Source of the DNA: Clostridiaceae bacterium
Lineage (GTDB): Bacteria > Bacillota > Clostridia > Saccharofermentanales > UBA5734
Assembly: GCA_012727965.1 (NCBI GenBank)
Contig: JAAYFZ010000425.1
Coordinates: 1-18,425 of the forward strand
Direction of reading: 5' to 3'
DNA length: 18,425 nt
The translations under genes and the position numbers were made by a program. Position 1 is the stretch's first letter. Every line of letters begins with the position of its first letter. Positions 1-6,912 of this stretch are shown here, piece after piece. The notes beneath the pieces are model-generated. The model searched no databases and was not told the origin of the DNA. It saw only the letters and a program-made list of their open reading frames with translations.

Positions 1-437
1 CTGATAGCGAGTTTTTCCTGGTCAAGTCAGATATGCTGCCGGAAGTATTTGTAAAAGTTATGGCAGTCAAGCGTTTGCTTAGTTCAGGCAAAGCAGATTC
101 AGTCAATGAAGCAGTACAGAAGGTAGGCCTCAGCCGCAGCGCCTATTACAAATACAAAGATGCTGTTTTACCTTTTTATGAGACTTCTCAGGGCCGCATG
201 GTTACTCTGATTTTCGCAGTGGAGAATTTTCCTGGCATACTTTCCGGAATTATCAACTGTTTGGCAGATGCCAGAGCAAATGTATTAACCATTAATCAGA
301 ACATACCATTAAATGGTCTGGCAGATGTATCTATTTCTGTTGAAACAGATCGGATGACAGTTTCTCTCGAAGAAATGATTATGGAAATAAGCAGGATTAC
401 TGGAGTTAGATCCTATAAAATCCTGGCGCGCGAATAA
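1..437 (+). CDS. ACT-domain protein, PheB/UPF0735 type (5' end outside window)
   Basis: This is a small regulator-like protein of the UPF0735/PheB family. An N-terminal helix-turn-helix-like stretch (KVGLSRSAYYKYKDAV) is followed by one C-terminal ACT domain starting near GRMVTLIFAVENFPGILS. ACT domains usually bind amino acids. The first ATG in view is at 33, but the same frame is open to the window edge and encodes DSEFFLVKSD before it. That matches the FFLVR-x-D-x-LPE start I recall for this family, so the real start lies upstream and the gene is partial here. The gene ends 35 bases before homoserine dehydrogenase on the same strand. This ACT-hom pairing is common in Firmicutes and suggests one transcript and a link to aspartate-family amino acid control. 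What the protein binds is not known from the sequence. The family call is firm. Confidence 0.88.
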   Translation, partial: DSEFFLVKSDMLPEVFVKVMAVKRLLSSGKADSVNEAVQKVGLSRSAYYKYKDAVLPFYETSQGRMVTLIFAVENFPGILSGIINCLADARANVLTINQNIPLNGLADVSISVETDRMTVSLEEMIMEISRITGVRSYKILARE

Positions 438-472
438 ATACAATAAGAATTGGAAACAGGTGGAGGTAAGAA

Positions 473-1717
473 ATGATAAATATAGCGATTCTCGGTTATG
501 GTGTAGTCGGTTCAGGTGTAGCTGAGGTATGCCGTATGAACAATGAATCGATCCGAAGACGTGCCGGTAAGGCACTGAATATTAAGAAGATTCTGGATCT
601 TCGGGAATTTCCTGATGATCCTCTAGCCGATAGAATAACGCATAATGCCGATGATATCATCAATGATCCGGAGATTGCCGTAGTTGTTGAGACAATCGGT
701 GGTGCTGGATTCGCATATGAAATGTCAAAACGCGCGCTAAGTGCTGGAAAACATGTTGTTACATCAAACAAAGAACTTGTAGCCAGGCATGGCCCTGAAT
801 TAATGGCGCTGGCACACAAAAATAGTGTCAATTACTTATTTGAGGCCAGTGTAGGCGGAGGCATACCCATTATCAGGCCTCTACACAAGTGTCTGGCAGC
901 CAATGAGATCGAAAGTGTTATTGGTATTCTTAACGGTACGACAAACTATATTCTGACCAGGATGGAAGAGAGCGGAATCTCATTCGAGGATGCACTCGCA
1001 GAGGCTCAGAAGCTTGGTTTTGCGGAGCAGAATCCTGCAGCTGATATCGAGGGAATAGATGCCTGCAGAAAAATTGCCATACTGGGCAGCATTGCTTTTG
1101 CCGAATATATTGACAGCGATAAGATTCATACAGAGGGAATCAGCTCGGTTACCGTACGAGATATGAAATATGCGTCGAAACTCGGCTGCAAGGTCAAGCT
1201 GTTGGCATCTCTTAAGCGCAGACCTGGTAAGCTTGCCGATATCATTGTCGCTCCGATGCTGCTGCCGGCATCACATCCGGTAGCTGTCGCTCAAGGCGTT
1301 TTCAATGCGATTCTTGTTAATGGCAATGCTCTTGGTGAGGCCATGTTCTATGGTCAGGGTGCAGGAAAACTGCCCACAGCCAGCGCGGTTGTTGCTGATG
1401 TTATCGAATGTATGATGCATCTGGACAAAACACCGCATGATATCACCTGGAATGTAACCCAGAGAGAAAATGTTGTACCGCATAGTGAATGTTCTGTGCA
1501 GGCGCTGGTGAGGATAAATAAGAATGGCAATATTTCTGCTGCCGAGTCGCTATTCGAACCATTTGGTATGGAGAGAATAGAAGAGATATATGCTGACGAG
1601 ACAGCTTATCGCGTCGGACTGAATCAAAATAATCGACTTAACGAACAGAGCCTCCAGCATATTTTGTCGCAGCTTAGAGGAAATGTCGTCGGTTGGATCA
1701 GGTTTTATCAGGGCTAA
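473..1717 (+). CDS. hom: Homoserine dehydrogenase
   Basis: This cytosolic enzyme reduces aspartate semialdehyde to homoserine with NAD(P)H, at the branch to threonine and methionine. The 414-residue protein opens with a Rossmann nucleotide motif GYGVVGSG (residues 8-15). It carries TSNK (97-100, catalytic-type lysine at 100), EASVGGGIPII (124-134), the family signature NGTTNYIL (154-161), and NPAADIEGIDACRK (187-200), whose acidic residues and final lysine belong to the active site. A conserved YGQGAGKLPTASAVVAD block follows. The last roughly 75 residues occupy the position of the usual C-terminal ACT domain, which allows feedback by threonine, but I cannot judge how intact it is. GGAGG at 462-466 sits 6 bases before the ATG. 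The gene follows the ACT-domain gene closely and ends at a strong terminator, so thrB and thrC are not part of this transcript. Confidence 0.96.
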   Translation: MINIAILGYGVVGSGVAEVCRMNNESIRRRAGKALNIKKILDLREFPDDPLADRITHNADDIINDPEIAVVVETIGGAGFAYEMSKRALSAGKHVVTSNKELVARHGPELMALAHKNSVNYLFEASVGGGIPIIRPLHKCLAANEIESVIGILNGTTNYILTRMEESGISFEDALAEAQKLGFAEQNPAADIEGIDACRKIAILGSIAFAEYIDSDKIHTEGISSVTVRDMKYASKLGCKVKLLASLKRRPGKLADIIVAPMLLPASHPVAVAQGVFNAILVNGNALGEAMFYGQGAGKLPTASAVVADVIECMMHLDKTPHDITWNVTQRENVVPHSECSVQALVRINKNGNISAAESLFEPFGMERIEEIYADETAYRVGLNQNNRLNEQSLQHILSQLRGNVVGWIRFYQG

Positions 1718-1744
1718 ATCATAAAAGTCTATACTATAACGGTA

Positions 1745-1775
1745 AAAGGAGAGGCCCAGGCCTCTCCTTTATTTT
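1745..1775 (+). terminator. Bidirectional rho-independent terminator between hom and glnA
   Basis: A perfect 12-base-pair inverted repeat (AAAGGAGAGGCC / GGCCTCTCCTTT, with CA at the centre) occupies 1745-1770. It is followed by ATTTT on the plus strand and preceded by AAAA, so the minus strand also reads a T-run after the stem. It lies between the convergent stops of hom (1717) and the glutamine synthetase gene (1804) and can serve both. Confidence 0.9.
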
Positions 1776-1803
1776 GAACTAATAGTAAAAAAACTTGAAA
1801 AAA

Positions 1804-3717
1804 TCAATTGATCTGATTGCGGCAATAATTGTCGTAGAGCAGTTCGAGCTTACGCATGAGTTCATCCATGGTCAACTGAAGAGCAGCGGCCTTGCGTAGG
1901 TTTTTGGTCTCAAGTGCCTGTCTGATCTCATTGAAGAGACAAACCTGATCATGTGTGTCTTTTGCCAGGCGTATACGCAGAAGATCGATTTCCTGCCAAA
2001 GTGTTTCATCATATTCAGAATTTTGATGTAGGCGCACACAGAGGCGTACACGAATCAGGTTGTCATGAAGAATGCGCTCGCTGAGCTCCATCTCCCAGGT
2101 ATCGAGCATAGCCCTGGAATATGAAGTGATAATATGATCAGTGAACACATTTTCTCTGCAGAGGATTTCGAGTCCTTCATCATCATGTAGAAGATTGCGA
2201 AGTGTCTCATAGACACAGGAGGCCGGTTTGCCAAATATCTCGTCACGTTCTTCCTCGGTGAAGTTTACGAAAACATCATCTTCTGTGCGATATTGTCTCT
2301 CCTGCAGCAGATACTGAGCTTCCTCGCCAGGCAGCTTGCAGAATTCTTTTTCAAGTTCAGAAGACGGCCTGCCGGACTTCGCAACATAGAATATGCCATC
2401 GAGCATACACTGATAGACAGAGGCCAGGGCTATAAAAACATTGGTATGAGGGTTAGGTGATCTTAGCTCAAATCTGGTTGCCATCGGCGATTCAGCACTA
2501 CGGATAAGTCCTAACAAAACAGTACGGTTTCTAGATGGCGAGGCAACGTTGCGGCCCAAAGAAGCAACAGCGTGAGTTGGTGCTTCAAAACCAGGTTTAA
2601 GACGATTGAAAGCATCATTGCTGGCTGTTATAAAGGGACTGACACATTCATAATGCTTCATCAGACCCATGATGGCGCCCCAGCCGATTTCATGCAGGAA
2701 ATCCTGATTATAGTCGATAGGCGAGAAAAGGTTGATCCTCTTGCCGTTCTTAAGTCTGGCAACTGCGTTGACATGTATATGCTCGCCGCTGCCAGCAACA
2801 CCATCGATAGGTTTAGCCAGGAAGCTAGCCTCAAGTCCGTGGAGGCGGAATACTTCTTTTATAAATATTCTGGCATACATCTCATTGTCGGCGGCCTGCA
2901 TGGCATCAGAAAATTTCCAGTCGATTTCCAGCTGCTCCAGGATATGGTCCATATCACCGGATCCGGTAAGATGTGCCTTGATACCGCCAACTTCTTTGTG
3001 CCCCATTTCTGGTTTGAAGCCGTAGAGGTCGAGCAAGTCGATCGACTGCTCCATGGCAGTTCTTACTACTCCTTTTGTCCTTTTCCAGTACTGCTCCTTG
3101 AGTCCTTGTGAAACGGAGAGCTGCTCCTTGCTGACAATATCGTCAGGAGTCCTGACCCAGAATTCGAGTTCAGTGGCAACTGTCAGTGAAATTTCATCAA
3201 TATCTTCTGGATTTATGTCCCAAGCCTGACAAAGCTCAGGATGCTCGATAAGGAGAGCCTTCATCTGACGGTCGAAATTCTCACATGCTCTGCGCAGAAG
3301 TGATCTGGAACAGACCAGCTGATCATTATGGCAGAGAAACGCGGGGATTCTGAGCGTACCAACAGGCAGACCGTTAACTGAATCAATATTATCGTAGTTA
3401 TAGTCGACAAACCAGTTGACTGAAAGATCTGCGAGCAGATCGACCTTGCCATCATTTAGAGTAGCGATACCAGGAAGTACGACCGAAGAACCGTCTGTCT
3501 GTACGCCGCCCTCCATATAACCTTCAATGTCATCGAGGAAGAGCCTGACAGGTATCTTCTCATCAGTATCATTACCAGCCAGGTCAATTCCTGCCAATGA
3601 AATATACTTGACCTCGGGGTGTCCCTGAAGAAGCTGTCTAATTGCTTCAGGTGTATGGCTGTCAGCCGGAATACGATAGAGAAGCTGTGGTTTGATGGAA
3701 AAGGGGTGTCTAAGCAT
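1804..3717 (-). CDS. Glutamine synthetase, long clostridial form
   Basis: The enzyme makes glutamine from glutamate, ammonia and ATP in the cytosol. The 637-residue protein carries the family motifs in order: GGVQTDGSSVVLPGIA (70-85), ATELEFWV (181-188, metal-binding glutamates), GSGEHIHVN (309-317, catalytic-loop histidine region), NDAFNRLKPGFEAP (367-380, ATP/glutamate binding), and ELRSPNPHTN near residue 420. It is clearly longer than type I enzymes (about 450 residues). The extra C-terminal part of more than 150 residues is helical and leucine-rich. This agrees with a long glutamine synthetase form that I recall from Clostridia, and I do not assign it to GlnN (type III) with certainty. 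A GAGG ribosome site lies 7 bases before the ATG. A promoter-like sequence is upstream at 3762-3789, and the gene ends at the terminator shared with hom. I see no GlnR-type operator. Confidence 0.92.
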   Translation of the reverse strand: MLRHPFSIKPQLLYRIPADSHTPEAIRQLLQGHPEVKYISLAGIDLAGNDTDEKIPVRLFLDDIEGYMEGGVQTDGSSVVLPGIATLNDGKVDLLADLSVNWFVDYNYDNIDSVNGLPVGTLRIPAFLCHNDQLVCSRSLLRRACENFDRQMKALLIEHPELCQAWDINPEDIDEISLTVATELEFWVRTPDDIVSKEQLSVSQGLKEQYWKRTKGVVRTAMEQSIDLLDLYGFKPEMGHKEVGGIKAHLTGSGDMDHILEQLEIDWKFSDAMQAADNEMYARIFIKEVFRLHGLEASFLAKPIDGVAGSGEHIHVNAVARLKNGKRINLFSPIDYNQDFLHEIGWGAIMGLMKHYECVSPFITASNDAFNRLKPGFEAPTHAVASLGRNVASPSRNRTVLLGLIRSAESPMATRFELRSPNPHTNVFIALASVYQCMLDGIFYVAKSGRPSSELEKEFCKLPGEEAQYLLQERQYRTEDDVFVNFTEEERDEIFGKPASCVYETLRNLLHDDEGLEILCRENVFTDHIITSYSRAMLDTWEMELSERILHDNLIRVRLCVRLHQNSEYDETLWQEIDLLRIRLAKDTHDQVCLFNEIRQALETKNLRKAAALQLTMDELMRKLELLYDNYCRNQIN

Positions 3718-3761
3718 TTTTATACCTCACAAATTCTGAAATTGAATCACAGAATAGTTAC

Positions 3762-3789
3762 ATTTTAACTTAAATGGTCATTACGTCAA
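3762..3789 (-). promoter_or_regulatory. Predicted sigma-A promoter of the glutamine synthetase gene
   Basis: Reading the minus strand, TTGACG (3789-3784) and TAAAAT (3767-3762) are separated by 16 bases. Transcription would start about 35 bases before the gene. A tandem repeat GACAAT-A-GACAAT (plus-strand coordinates 3806-3818) lies just upstream of the -35 element. This is a match by eye only. Confidence 0.5.
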
Positions 3790-3863
3790 TAATAAGCTTG
3801 ATGATGACAATAGACAATTATGTAAAATATGAGCGAAGGAAAAGGATATTGTCTGTTTATTAA

Positions 3864-3897
3864 GCAAAAAACAGCCCCGGCTGCTGCCAGGACTGTT
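3864..3897 (-). terminator. Rho-independent terminator after the zinc-ribbon gene
   Basis: On the minus strand, AACAGTCCTGGC pairs with GCCGGGGCTGTT around an AGCA loop. The stem has 12 pairs, two of them G-T, and is followed directly by a run of T. It lies 25 bases past the stop of the small zinc-ribbon gene and upstream of the glutamine synthetase promoter, so the two minus-strand genes are separate transcription units. Confidence 0.85.
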
Positions 3898-3921
3898 CAT
3901 ATTTTACAAGCTTGTCAGATA

Positions 3922-4098
3922 TTAATATCTGTTGTCATAACCATTGTTCTGACGTCTTGCATTTTTGCGAGCTCTGCGGCAATCCGGACAACGAACCGGA
4001 TCATTCTCAAAACCCTTCTCCTTGTAGAATTCCTGTTCACCTTCTGTAAACGCGAATTCTGCTCCACAATCCTTACATGTGATCATTCTGTCTGGCAT
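3922..4098 (-). CDS. Small zinc-ribbon protein (58 residues)
   Basis: Translation of the minus strand from ATG 4098 gives a 58-residue protein beginning MPDRMITCKDCGAEFAFT. Two CxxC pairs (C8-KD-C11 and C37-PD-C40) form one four-cysteine zinc site. The text between them, GEQEFYKEKGFENDPVRCPD, is typical of the family annotated as probable zinc-ribbon domain (zf-trcl type). A basic tail rich in R, K, N and Y follows (RRARKNARRQ). GGAGG (minus strand, within 4107-4112) stands 8 bases before the start, and a strong terminator follows the stop. Coding potential, ribosome site and terminator together make this a real gene. A plus-strand open frame over the same bases (3829-4116) is its shadow. The function is unknown; nucleic-acid or protein binding is typical of zinc ribbons. 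Confidence 0.88.
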   Translation of the reverse strand: MPDRMITCKDCGAEFAFTEGEQEFYKEKGFENDPVRCPDCRRARKNARRQNNGYDNRY

Positions 4099-4367
4099 AG
4101 GTCTTGTCCTCCATAATATTATCGGAAAAAGAATGAATGACAGTGGCTAACCTGAATTGGAATAAGGAGGCGAAGACCTTCTATTCGTAATGGTTGGGCG
4201 CAGCCTGTAAACAAGCTAAATCCGTTGTGCTGATAATAGCATACATGATATAATGTGACAAGCTTTATTTTGGCTATATGCTGTGATTTTCATGGATATC
4301 ACAGTGTAAAACTGTATGATATGTCATATAGAAAAACGTTATATAGAAATATGTGAGGAGATTGTCA
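4099..4367. other. Divergent intergenic region with leader elements
   Basis: The 269 bases between the divergent zinc-ribbon gene and the first DRTGG gene contain no credible gene. A ribosome-site-like AAGGAGG at 4164-4170 leads only to a six-codon frame (ATG 4190), so I see no product there. The right half holds a plus-strand promoter candidate (4225-4254), a 7+7 base inverted repeat (4281-4304) and a 9-base direct repeat (4326-4334 and 4341-4349). Confidence 0.6.
4225..4254 (+). promoter_or_regulatory. Predicted promoter of the hydrogenase-sensor cluster
   Basis: TTGTGC (4225-4230) and a perfect TATAAT (4249-4254) are 18 bases apart. The predicted start near 4261 leaves a leader of about 107 bases before the DRTGG gene, and the dyad CTGTGAT-N10-ATCACAG (4281-4304) falls inside it. 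The -10 element is strong and the -35 only moderate. Confidence 0.5.
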
Positions 4368-4718
4368 ATGAAGTTGAATGAATGTGCTGATGTACTTCAA
4401 GCTCAAGTGCTGGTTCCGGCAGAGGATATGGGTATCGACATCAAGGTTGCCTGCGGCGCCGATTTGATGAGTGATGTCATGGCCTTTGCCTGCTCAAGTA
4501 ATGAGATGATGCTGACTGGACTGGTAAATCCCCAAACGATAAGGACAGCAGAAATGATGGATGTCAAGGTCGTTGTATTTGTCCGCGGCAAAATTCCCGG
4601 CGAGCAAATGCTCGAACTGGCCAAGGACAAGAATATCTGTGTTATGTCCACACCGCTTCCCATGTTTACGGCCTGTGGCCTGCTGCATGAATCTGGTATC
4701 AAAGGGAAGGGGGAATGA
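4368..4718 (+). CDS. DRTGG-domain protein, hydrogenase-cluster type (copy 1)
   Basis: The 116-residue protein beginning MKLNECADVL resembles the stand-alone DRTGG-domain proteins found beside sensory hydrogenases in Clostridia and Thermotogae. DRTGG domains also occur in some phosphotransacetylases and are thought to bind nucleotides or regulators. Conserved-looking spots are ACGADLMSDVM (28-38) and MSTPLPMFTACGLL (93-106). The second copy at 6570 shares the patterns C-x-x-DL-x-S-x-V and STPL-x(3,5)-AC-x-x-L. I chose ATG 4368 because GAGGAG at 4355-4360 stands 7 bases before it; an in-frame GTG at 4353 has no ribosome site. The stop overlaps an ATG (ATGA at 4715-4718), so coupling to the next gene is likely. 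The role in the cluster is inferred from context only. Confidence 0.8.
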   Translation: MKLNECADVLQAQVLVPAEDMGIDIKVACGADLMSDVMAFACSSNEMMLTGLVNPQTIRTAEMMDVKVVVFVRGKIPGEQMLELAKDKNICVMSTPLPMFTACGLLHESGIKGKGE

Positions 4719-4724
4719 CGTCTG
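4708..4724 (+). promoter_or_regulatory. Ribosome binding site and competing starts of the RsbW-like gene
   Basis: A purine run ending in AGGGGG (4708-4713) precedes two possible starts. ATG 4715 overlaps the previous stop but reads only 15 codons (MTSGTGKTRFCHQRI) to TGA 4760. CTG 4722 opens the conserved frame with 8-base spacing. Removing one base between 4718 and 4722 would join ATG 4715 to the conserved frame. Confidence 0.6.
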
Positions 4725-5141
4725 GAACCGGTAAAACTAGATTTTGTCATCAGAGGATCTGACTTCATAAATGCCGGTGAGGCGTCAAGCGGAACTAAGA
4801 AGGCCCTGACAAGACTTGGAATTGCACCTTCAGCGATCAAGAGAGCCGCTATCGCGATGTATGAAGCGGAGCTTAATGCTGTCATCCATGCGGGAGGCGG
4901 CAGAGCTGAAGTTGAAATATATCCTGATCATATTCAAATAAAAGTGATCGATAATGGTCCCGGTATACCTGATGTCGGCCTGGCTATGCAGGAAGGCTGG
5001 TCGACAGCGCCCGATATAGCTCGTGAAATGGGCTTCGGAGCAGGCATGGGACTGCCGAATATCAAGAAGAATTCTGATGATATGAATATTGAAACAAAAA
5101 TAGGCCAAGGTACTGCTTTGTCCATTGTGATTAAATTCTAA
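4722..5141 (+). CDS. RsbW-like HATPase (anti-sigma/serine kinase-type ATP-binding protein), unusual start
   Basis: This GHKL ATPase resembles anti-sigma-factor serine kinases such as RsbW. Numbering from CTG 4722 gives 139 residues. The N-box is YEAELNAVIHAGG (47-59, with N52 and H56), the G1 box DNGPGIPD (77-84) and the G2 lid GFGAGMGLPNI (104-114), so ATP binding should be intact. The first in-frame ATG (4857) begins at M46 and would delete 45 residues and break the ATPase domain. Frame 4722-4857 encodes good family-like sequence (EPVKLDFVIRGSDFINAGEA) but has no ATG, GTG or TTG after the TGA at 4716. CTG 4722 is preceded by AGGGGG (4708-4713) at 8 bases and fits the M-E-P-L-K-L start I recall for relatives. 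The alternative is a one-base shift after ATG 4715. The likely partner is the neighbouring hydrogenase or a sigma/anti-sigma factor (inference). Confidence 0.82.
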   Translation: MEPVKLDFVIRGSDFINAGEASSGTKKALTRLGIAPSAIKRAAIAMYEAELNAVIHAGGGRAEVEIYPDHIQIKVIDNGPGIPDVGLAMQEGWSTAPDIAREMGFGAGMGLPNIKKNSDDMNIETKIGQGTALSIVIKF

Positions 5142-5170
5142 ATATAGTTATCAGAGCTTCTTAGCAGCAT

Positions 5171-5199
5171 TTGAGTATGTGTAGGACTTGTTGTATGCT
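5171..5199 (+). promoter_or_regulatory. Possible internal promoter with flanking dyad before hydS
   Basis: TTGAGT (5171-5176) and TATGCT (5194-5199) are 17 bases apart in the 79-base gap before the hydrogenase-like gene. An inverted repeat GCAGCAT (5164-5170) / ATGCTGC (5195-5201) brackets it and overlaps the -10 element. The dyad could be an operator or an RNA hairpin. The promoter match is modest. Confidence 0.35.
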
Positions 5200-5220
5200 G
5201 CAAACCTGCGGAGGGAAATT

Positions 5221-6573
5221 ATGTCTAAGCTTCATTCAGTCCGACTCAATCGTGAGCTTTGTGTCGGCTGTACGAATTGTATTAAGAAATGTCCGACTCA
5301 GGCGATACGTGTCAGAGACGGTAAGGCACAAATAGCTGAGTATCGATGCATCGACTGCGGCGAGTGTATCAGAGCCTGCCCTCATCATGCGAAGAGCGCT
5401 GTGATGGACCCTTTTGAGTCTCTTGAAGGATTTAAATGGAAGATTGCTCTAGCTGCTCCTTCTTTGTATGCGCAGTTTGGTGTTCCGGCGACTAGAAATA
5501 TGGTGCTTGCTGCTCTTAAGAACATAGGTTTCGATGATGTTTATGAAGTTGCGATTGGTGCTGATATTATAACTGCCAGAACAAATGAATACTTAGATGA
5601 AGCCAGAAAAAAGAAAAATCTGCCGCTCATTTCATCTGCCTGTCCTGCAGTTGTCAGGCTTGTACAGATGAAGTATCCTGGCTTAATTGATAATCTGGTG
5701 CCATTTGATGCTCCTATAGATATAACAGCCGACATTGCCAGAAGGCAGGCTATTTCTGCAACAGGGCTGAAGTCTGAGGAGATAGGTCTCTTCTTCATAA
5801 GCCCTTGTCCTGCCAAGAGAACTGCCGTAACTAATCCGATAGGGCAGGATAGTTCTGAGATCGATGGCGTTATCGCGATATCTGACGCTTATCCGCTCAT
5901 CTTAGCTAAGCTTGAGAAATTAACACCTGATCAGGTTGAAATAATTGATAAGAAACTTATGGCTACTTTCAACGGTGTTCGCTGGGGCTATACAGGCGGT
6001 GAAGCTATAGCTGTAAATACTGAGAAATATCTGGCGGTCGACGGTATTCATAATGTTATTTCTATTTTGGAAGAAGTTGAGAATGAGAGACTGCGTGACA
6101 TCGAGTTTATTGAAGCAAATTCGTGTACAGGCGGCTGCATAGGCGGACCTCTAACGGTCGCTAATCGATATTCAGCAAAATCCAGACAACGCGGATATAT
6201 TCAGGAAGCTAAAAAACTGGCAAAAGAACACCCTGATCATATTTACCCTTATCAGATGGAGAAGGCGGCGATCTGGTCGAAACCGATCCAGCCAAACCCG
6301 GCTATGCAGCTTGACAGCGATATTTTCCGGGCATTGGAGAAGTACGAACAGATGGAGCAGATCGTGCGAAAATTACCAGGACTAGACTGTGGCGCCTGTG
6401 GTGCGCCAGACTGTCTGGCTCTAGCAGAGGATATCGTGCGCGGGGAAGCAACTGAAACAGACTGCATATTCAAGCTCAAAGAGAAAATCAGAGATGTTGC
6501 TGATCAAATGAGTGAGCTTGAATCAGCTATGAATAAGCTGGCTCAGGATAAGCATAGGGGTCGCAACTCATGA
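5221..6573 (+). CDS. HydS-like [FeFe]-hydrogenase, putative sensory type
   Basis: The 450-residue protein has two N-terminal [4Fe-4S] ferredoxin motifs (C14, C17, C20, C24 and C43, C46, C49, C53). An [FeFe]-hydrogenase H domain follows, with all four H-cluster cysteines: C141 in SSACP, C196 in SPCPAK, and C302 and C306 in EANSCTGGCIGG. A [4Fe-4S] domain of the CxxC-x4-C-x16-C type comes next (C390, C393, C398, C415), then a short helical tail. Catalytic enzymes read TSCCP at the first H-cluster site; here the proton-shuttling cysteine is A140. The methionine usual before PC in the second motif is S194. Together these point to the putatively sensory groups (C/D), which have low activity. The PAS domain usual for group C is absent. 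GGAGGG (5210-5215) supports ATG 5221 over an upstream in-frame ATG at 5188. The gene overlaps the next by ATGA. Confidence 0.88.
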   Translation: MSKLHSVRLNRELCVGCTNCIKKCPTQAIRVRDGKAQIAEYRCIDCGECIRACPHHAKSAVMDPFESLEGFKWKIALAAPSLYAQFGVPATRNMVLAALKNIGFDDVYEVAIGADIITARTNEYLDEARKKKNLPLISSACPAVVRLVQMKYPGLIDNLVPFDAPIDITADIARRQAISATGLKSEEIGLFFISPCPAKRTAVTNPIGQDSSEIDGVIAISDAYPLILAKLEKLTPDQVEIIDKKLMATFNGVRWGYTGGEAIAVNTEKYLAVDGIHNVISILEEVENERLRDIEFIEANSCTGGCIGGPLTVANRYSAKSRQRGYIQEAKKLAKEHPDHIYPYQMEKAAIWSKPIQPNPAMQLDSDIFRALEKYEQMEQIVRKLPGLDCGACGAPDCLALAEDIVRGEATETDCIFKLKEKIRDVADQMSELESAMNKLAQDKHRGRNS

Positions 6574-6911
6574 TTTACTTAAAGGATATTATCGAACCTC
6601 TTAATTGCAATGTCTTATGTGGTCAGGAATTACTGGAAACACAGGAGGTTACAGGCGGCTATGCCTGTGATCTTCTAAGCTGGGTGATCTCAAGAGTTAA
6701 TACTGGTGAGGTATGGATGACAATTCTCAGCAGCGTGAATGTCGTTGCTGTAGCGGTTCTAGCTGAATGCAGCTGTATTCTTCTTACAGAATCGGTAACC
6801 ATGGAAGAAAATGTACTGGCTCGAGCCAGAGAAAAAGGCATAGCTGTTCTTAGTACGCCTCTGTCAACGTACAGAGCTTGTGCGATACTGGCTGATCTTA
6901 CGGATAAATAG
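6570..6911 (+). CDS. DRTGG-domain protein, hydrogenase-cluster type (copy 2)
   Basis: The 113-residue protein is a divergent partner of the DRTGG protein at 4368. The patterns GGYACDLLSWVI (28-39) and LSTPLSTYRACAIL (95-108) align with the corresponding parts of copy 1. It overlaps the hydrogenase-like gene by four bases (ATGA), so its translation is coupled to it and tight stoichiometry is likely. No ribosome site of its own is obvious. The two copies are far from identical, so they are probably two old paralogues with separate partners and not a recent duplication. The function is not established; ligand-responsive regulation is suggested by the domain family. Confidence 0.78.
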   Translation: MIYLKDIIEPLNCNVLCGQELLETQEVTGGYACDLLSWVISRVNTGEVWMTILSSVNVVAVAVLAECSCILLTESVTMEENVLARAREKGIAVLSTPLSTYRACAILADLTDK

Positions 6912-6912
6912 T

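Noticed and set aside
2572..3111. Plus-strand open frame of 179 codons
   Set aside because: It is antisense to the most conserved part of glutamine synthetase, lacks a ribosome site and carries no recognisable motif.
3829..4116. Plus-strand open frame of 95 codons
   Set aside because: It covers the minus-strand zinc-ribbon gene and its terminator, has no ribosome site, and its sequence resembles no protein family I know.
4164..4210. AAGGAGG followed by ATG 4190 as a small gene
   Set aside because: The frame is six codons long and the spacing is 19 bases; no conserved peptide is apparent.
4281..4304. CRP/FNR-like site (TGTGA...TCACA)
   Set aside because: The half-sites are 12 bases apart instead of the usual 6 and the flanks differ, so I report it only as an unassigned dyad.
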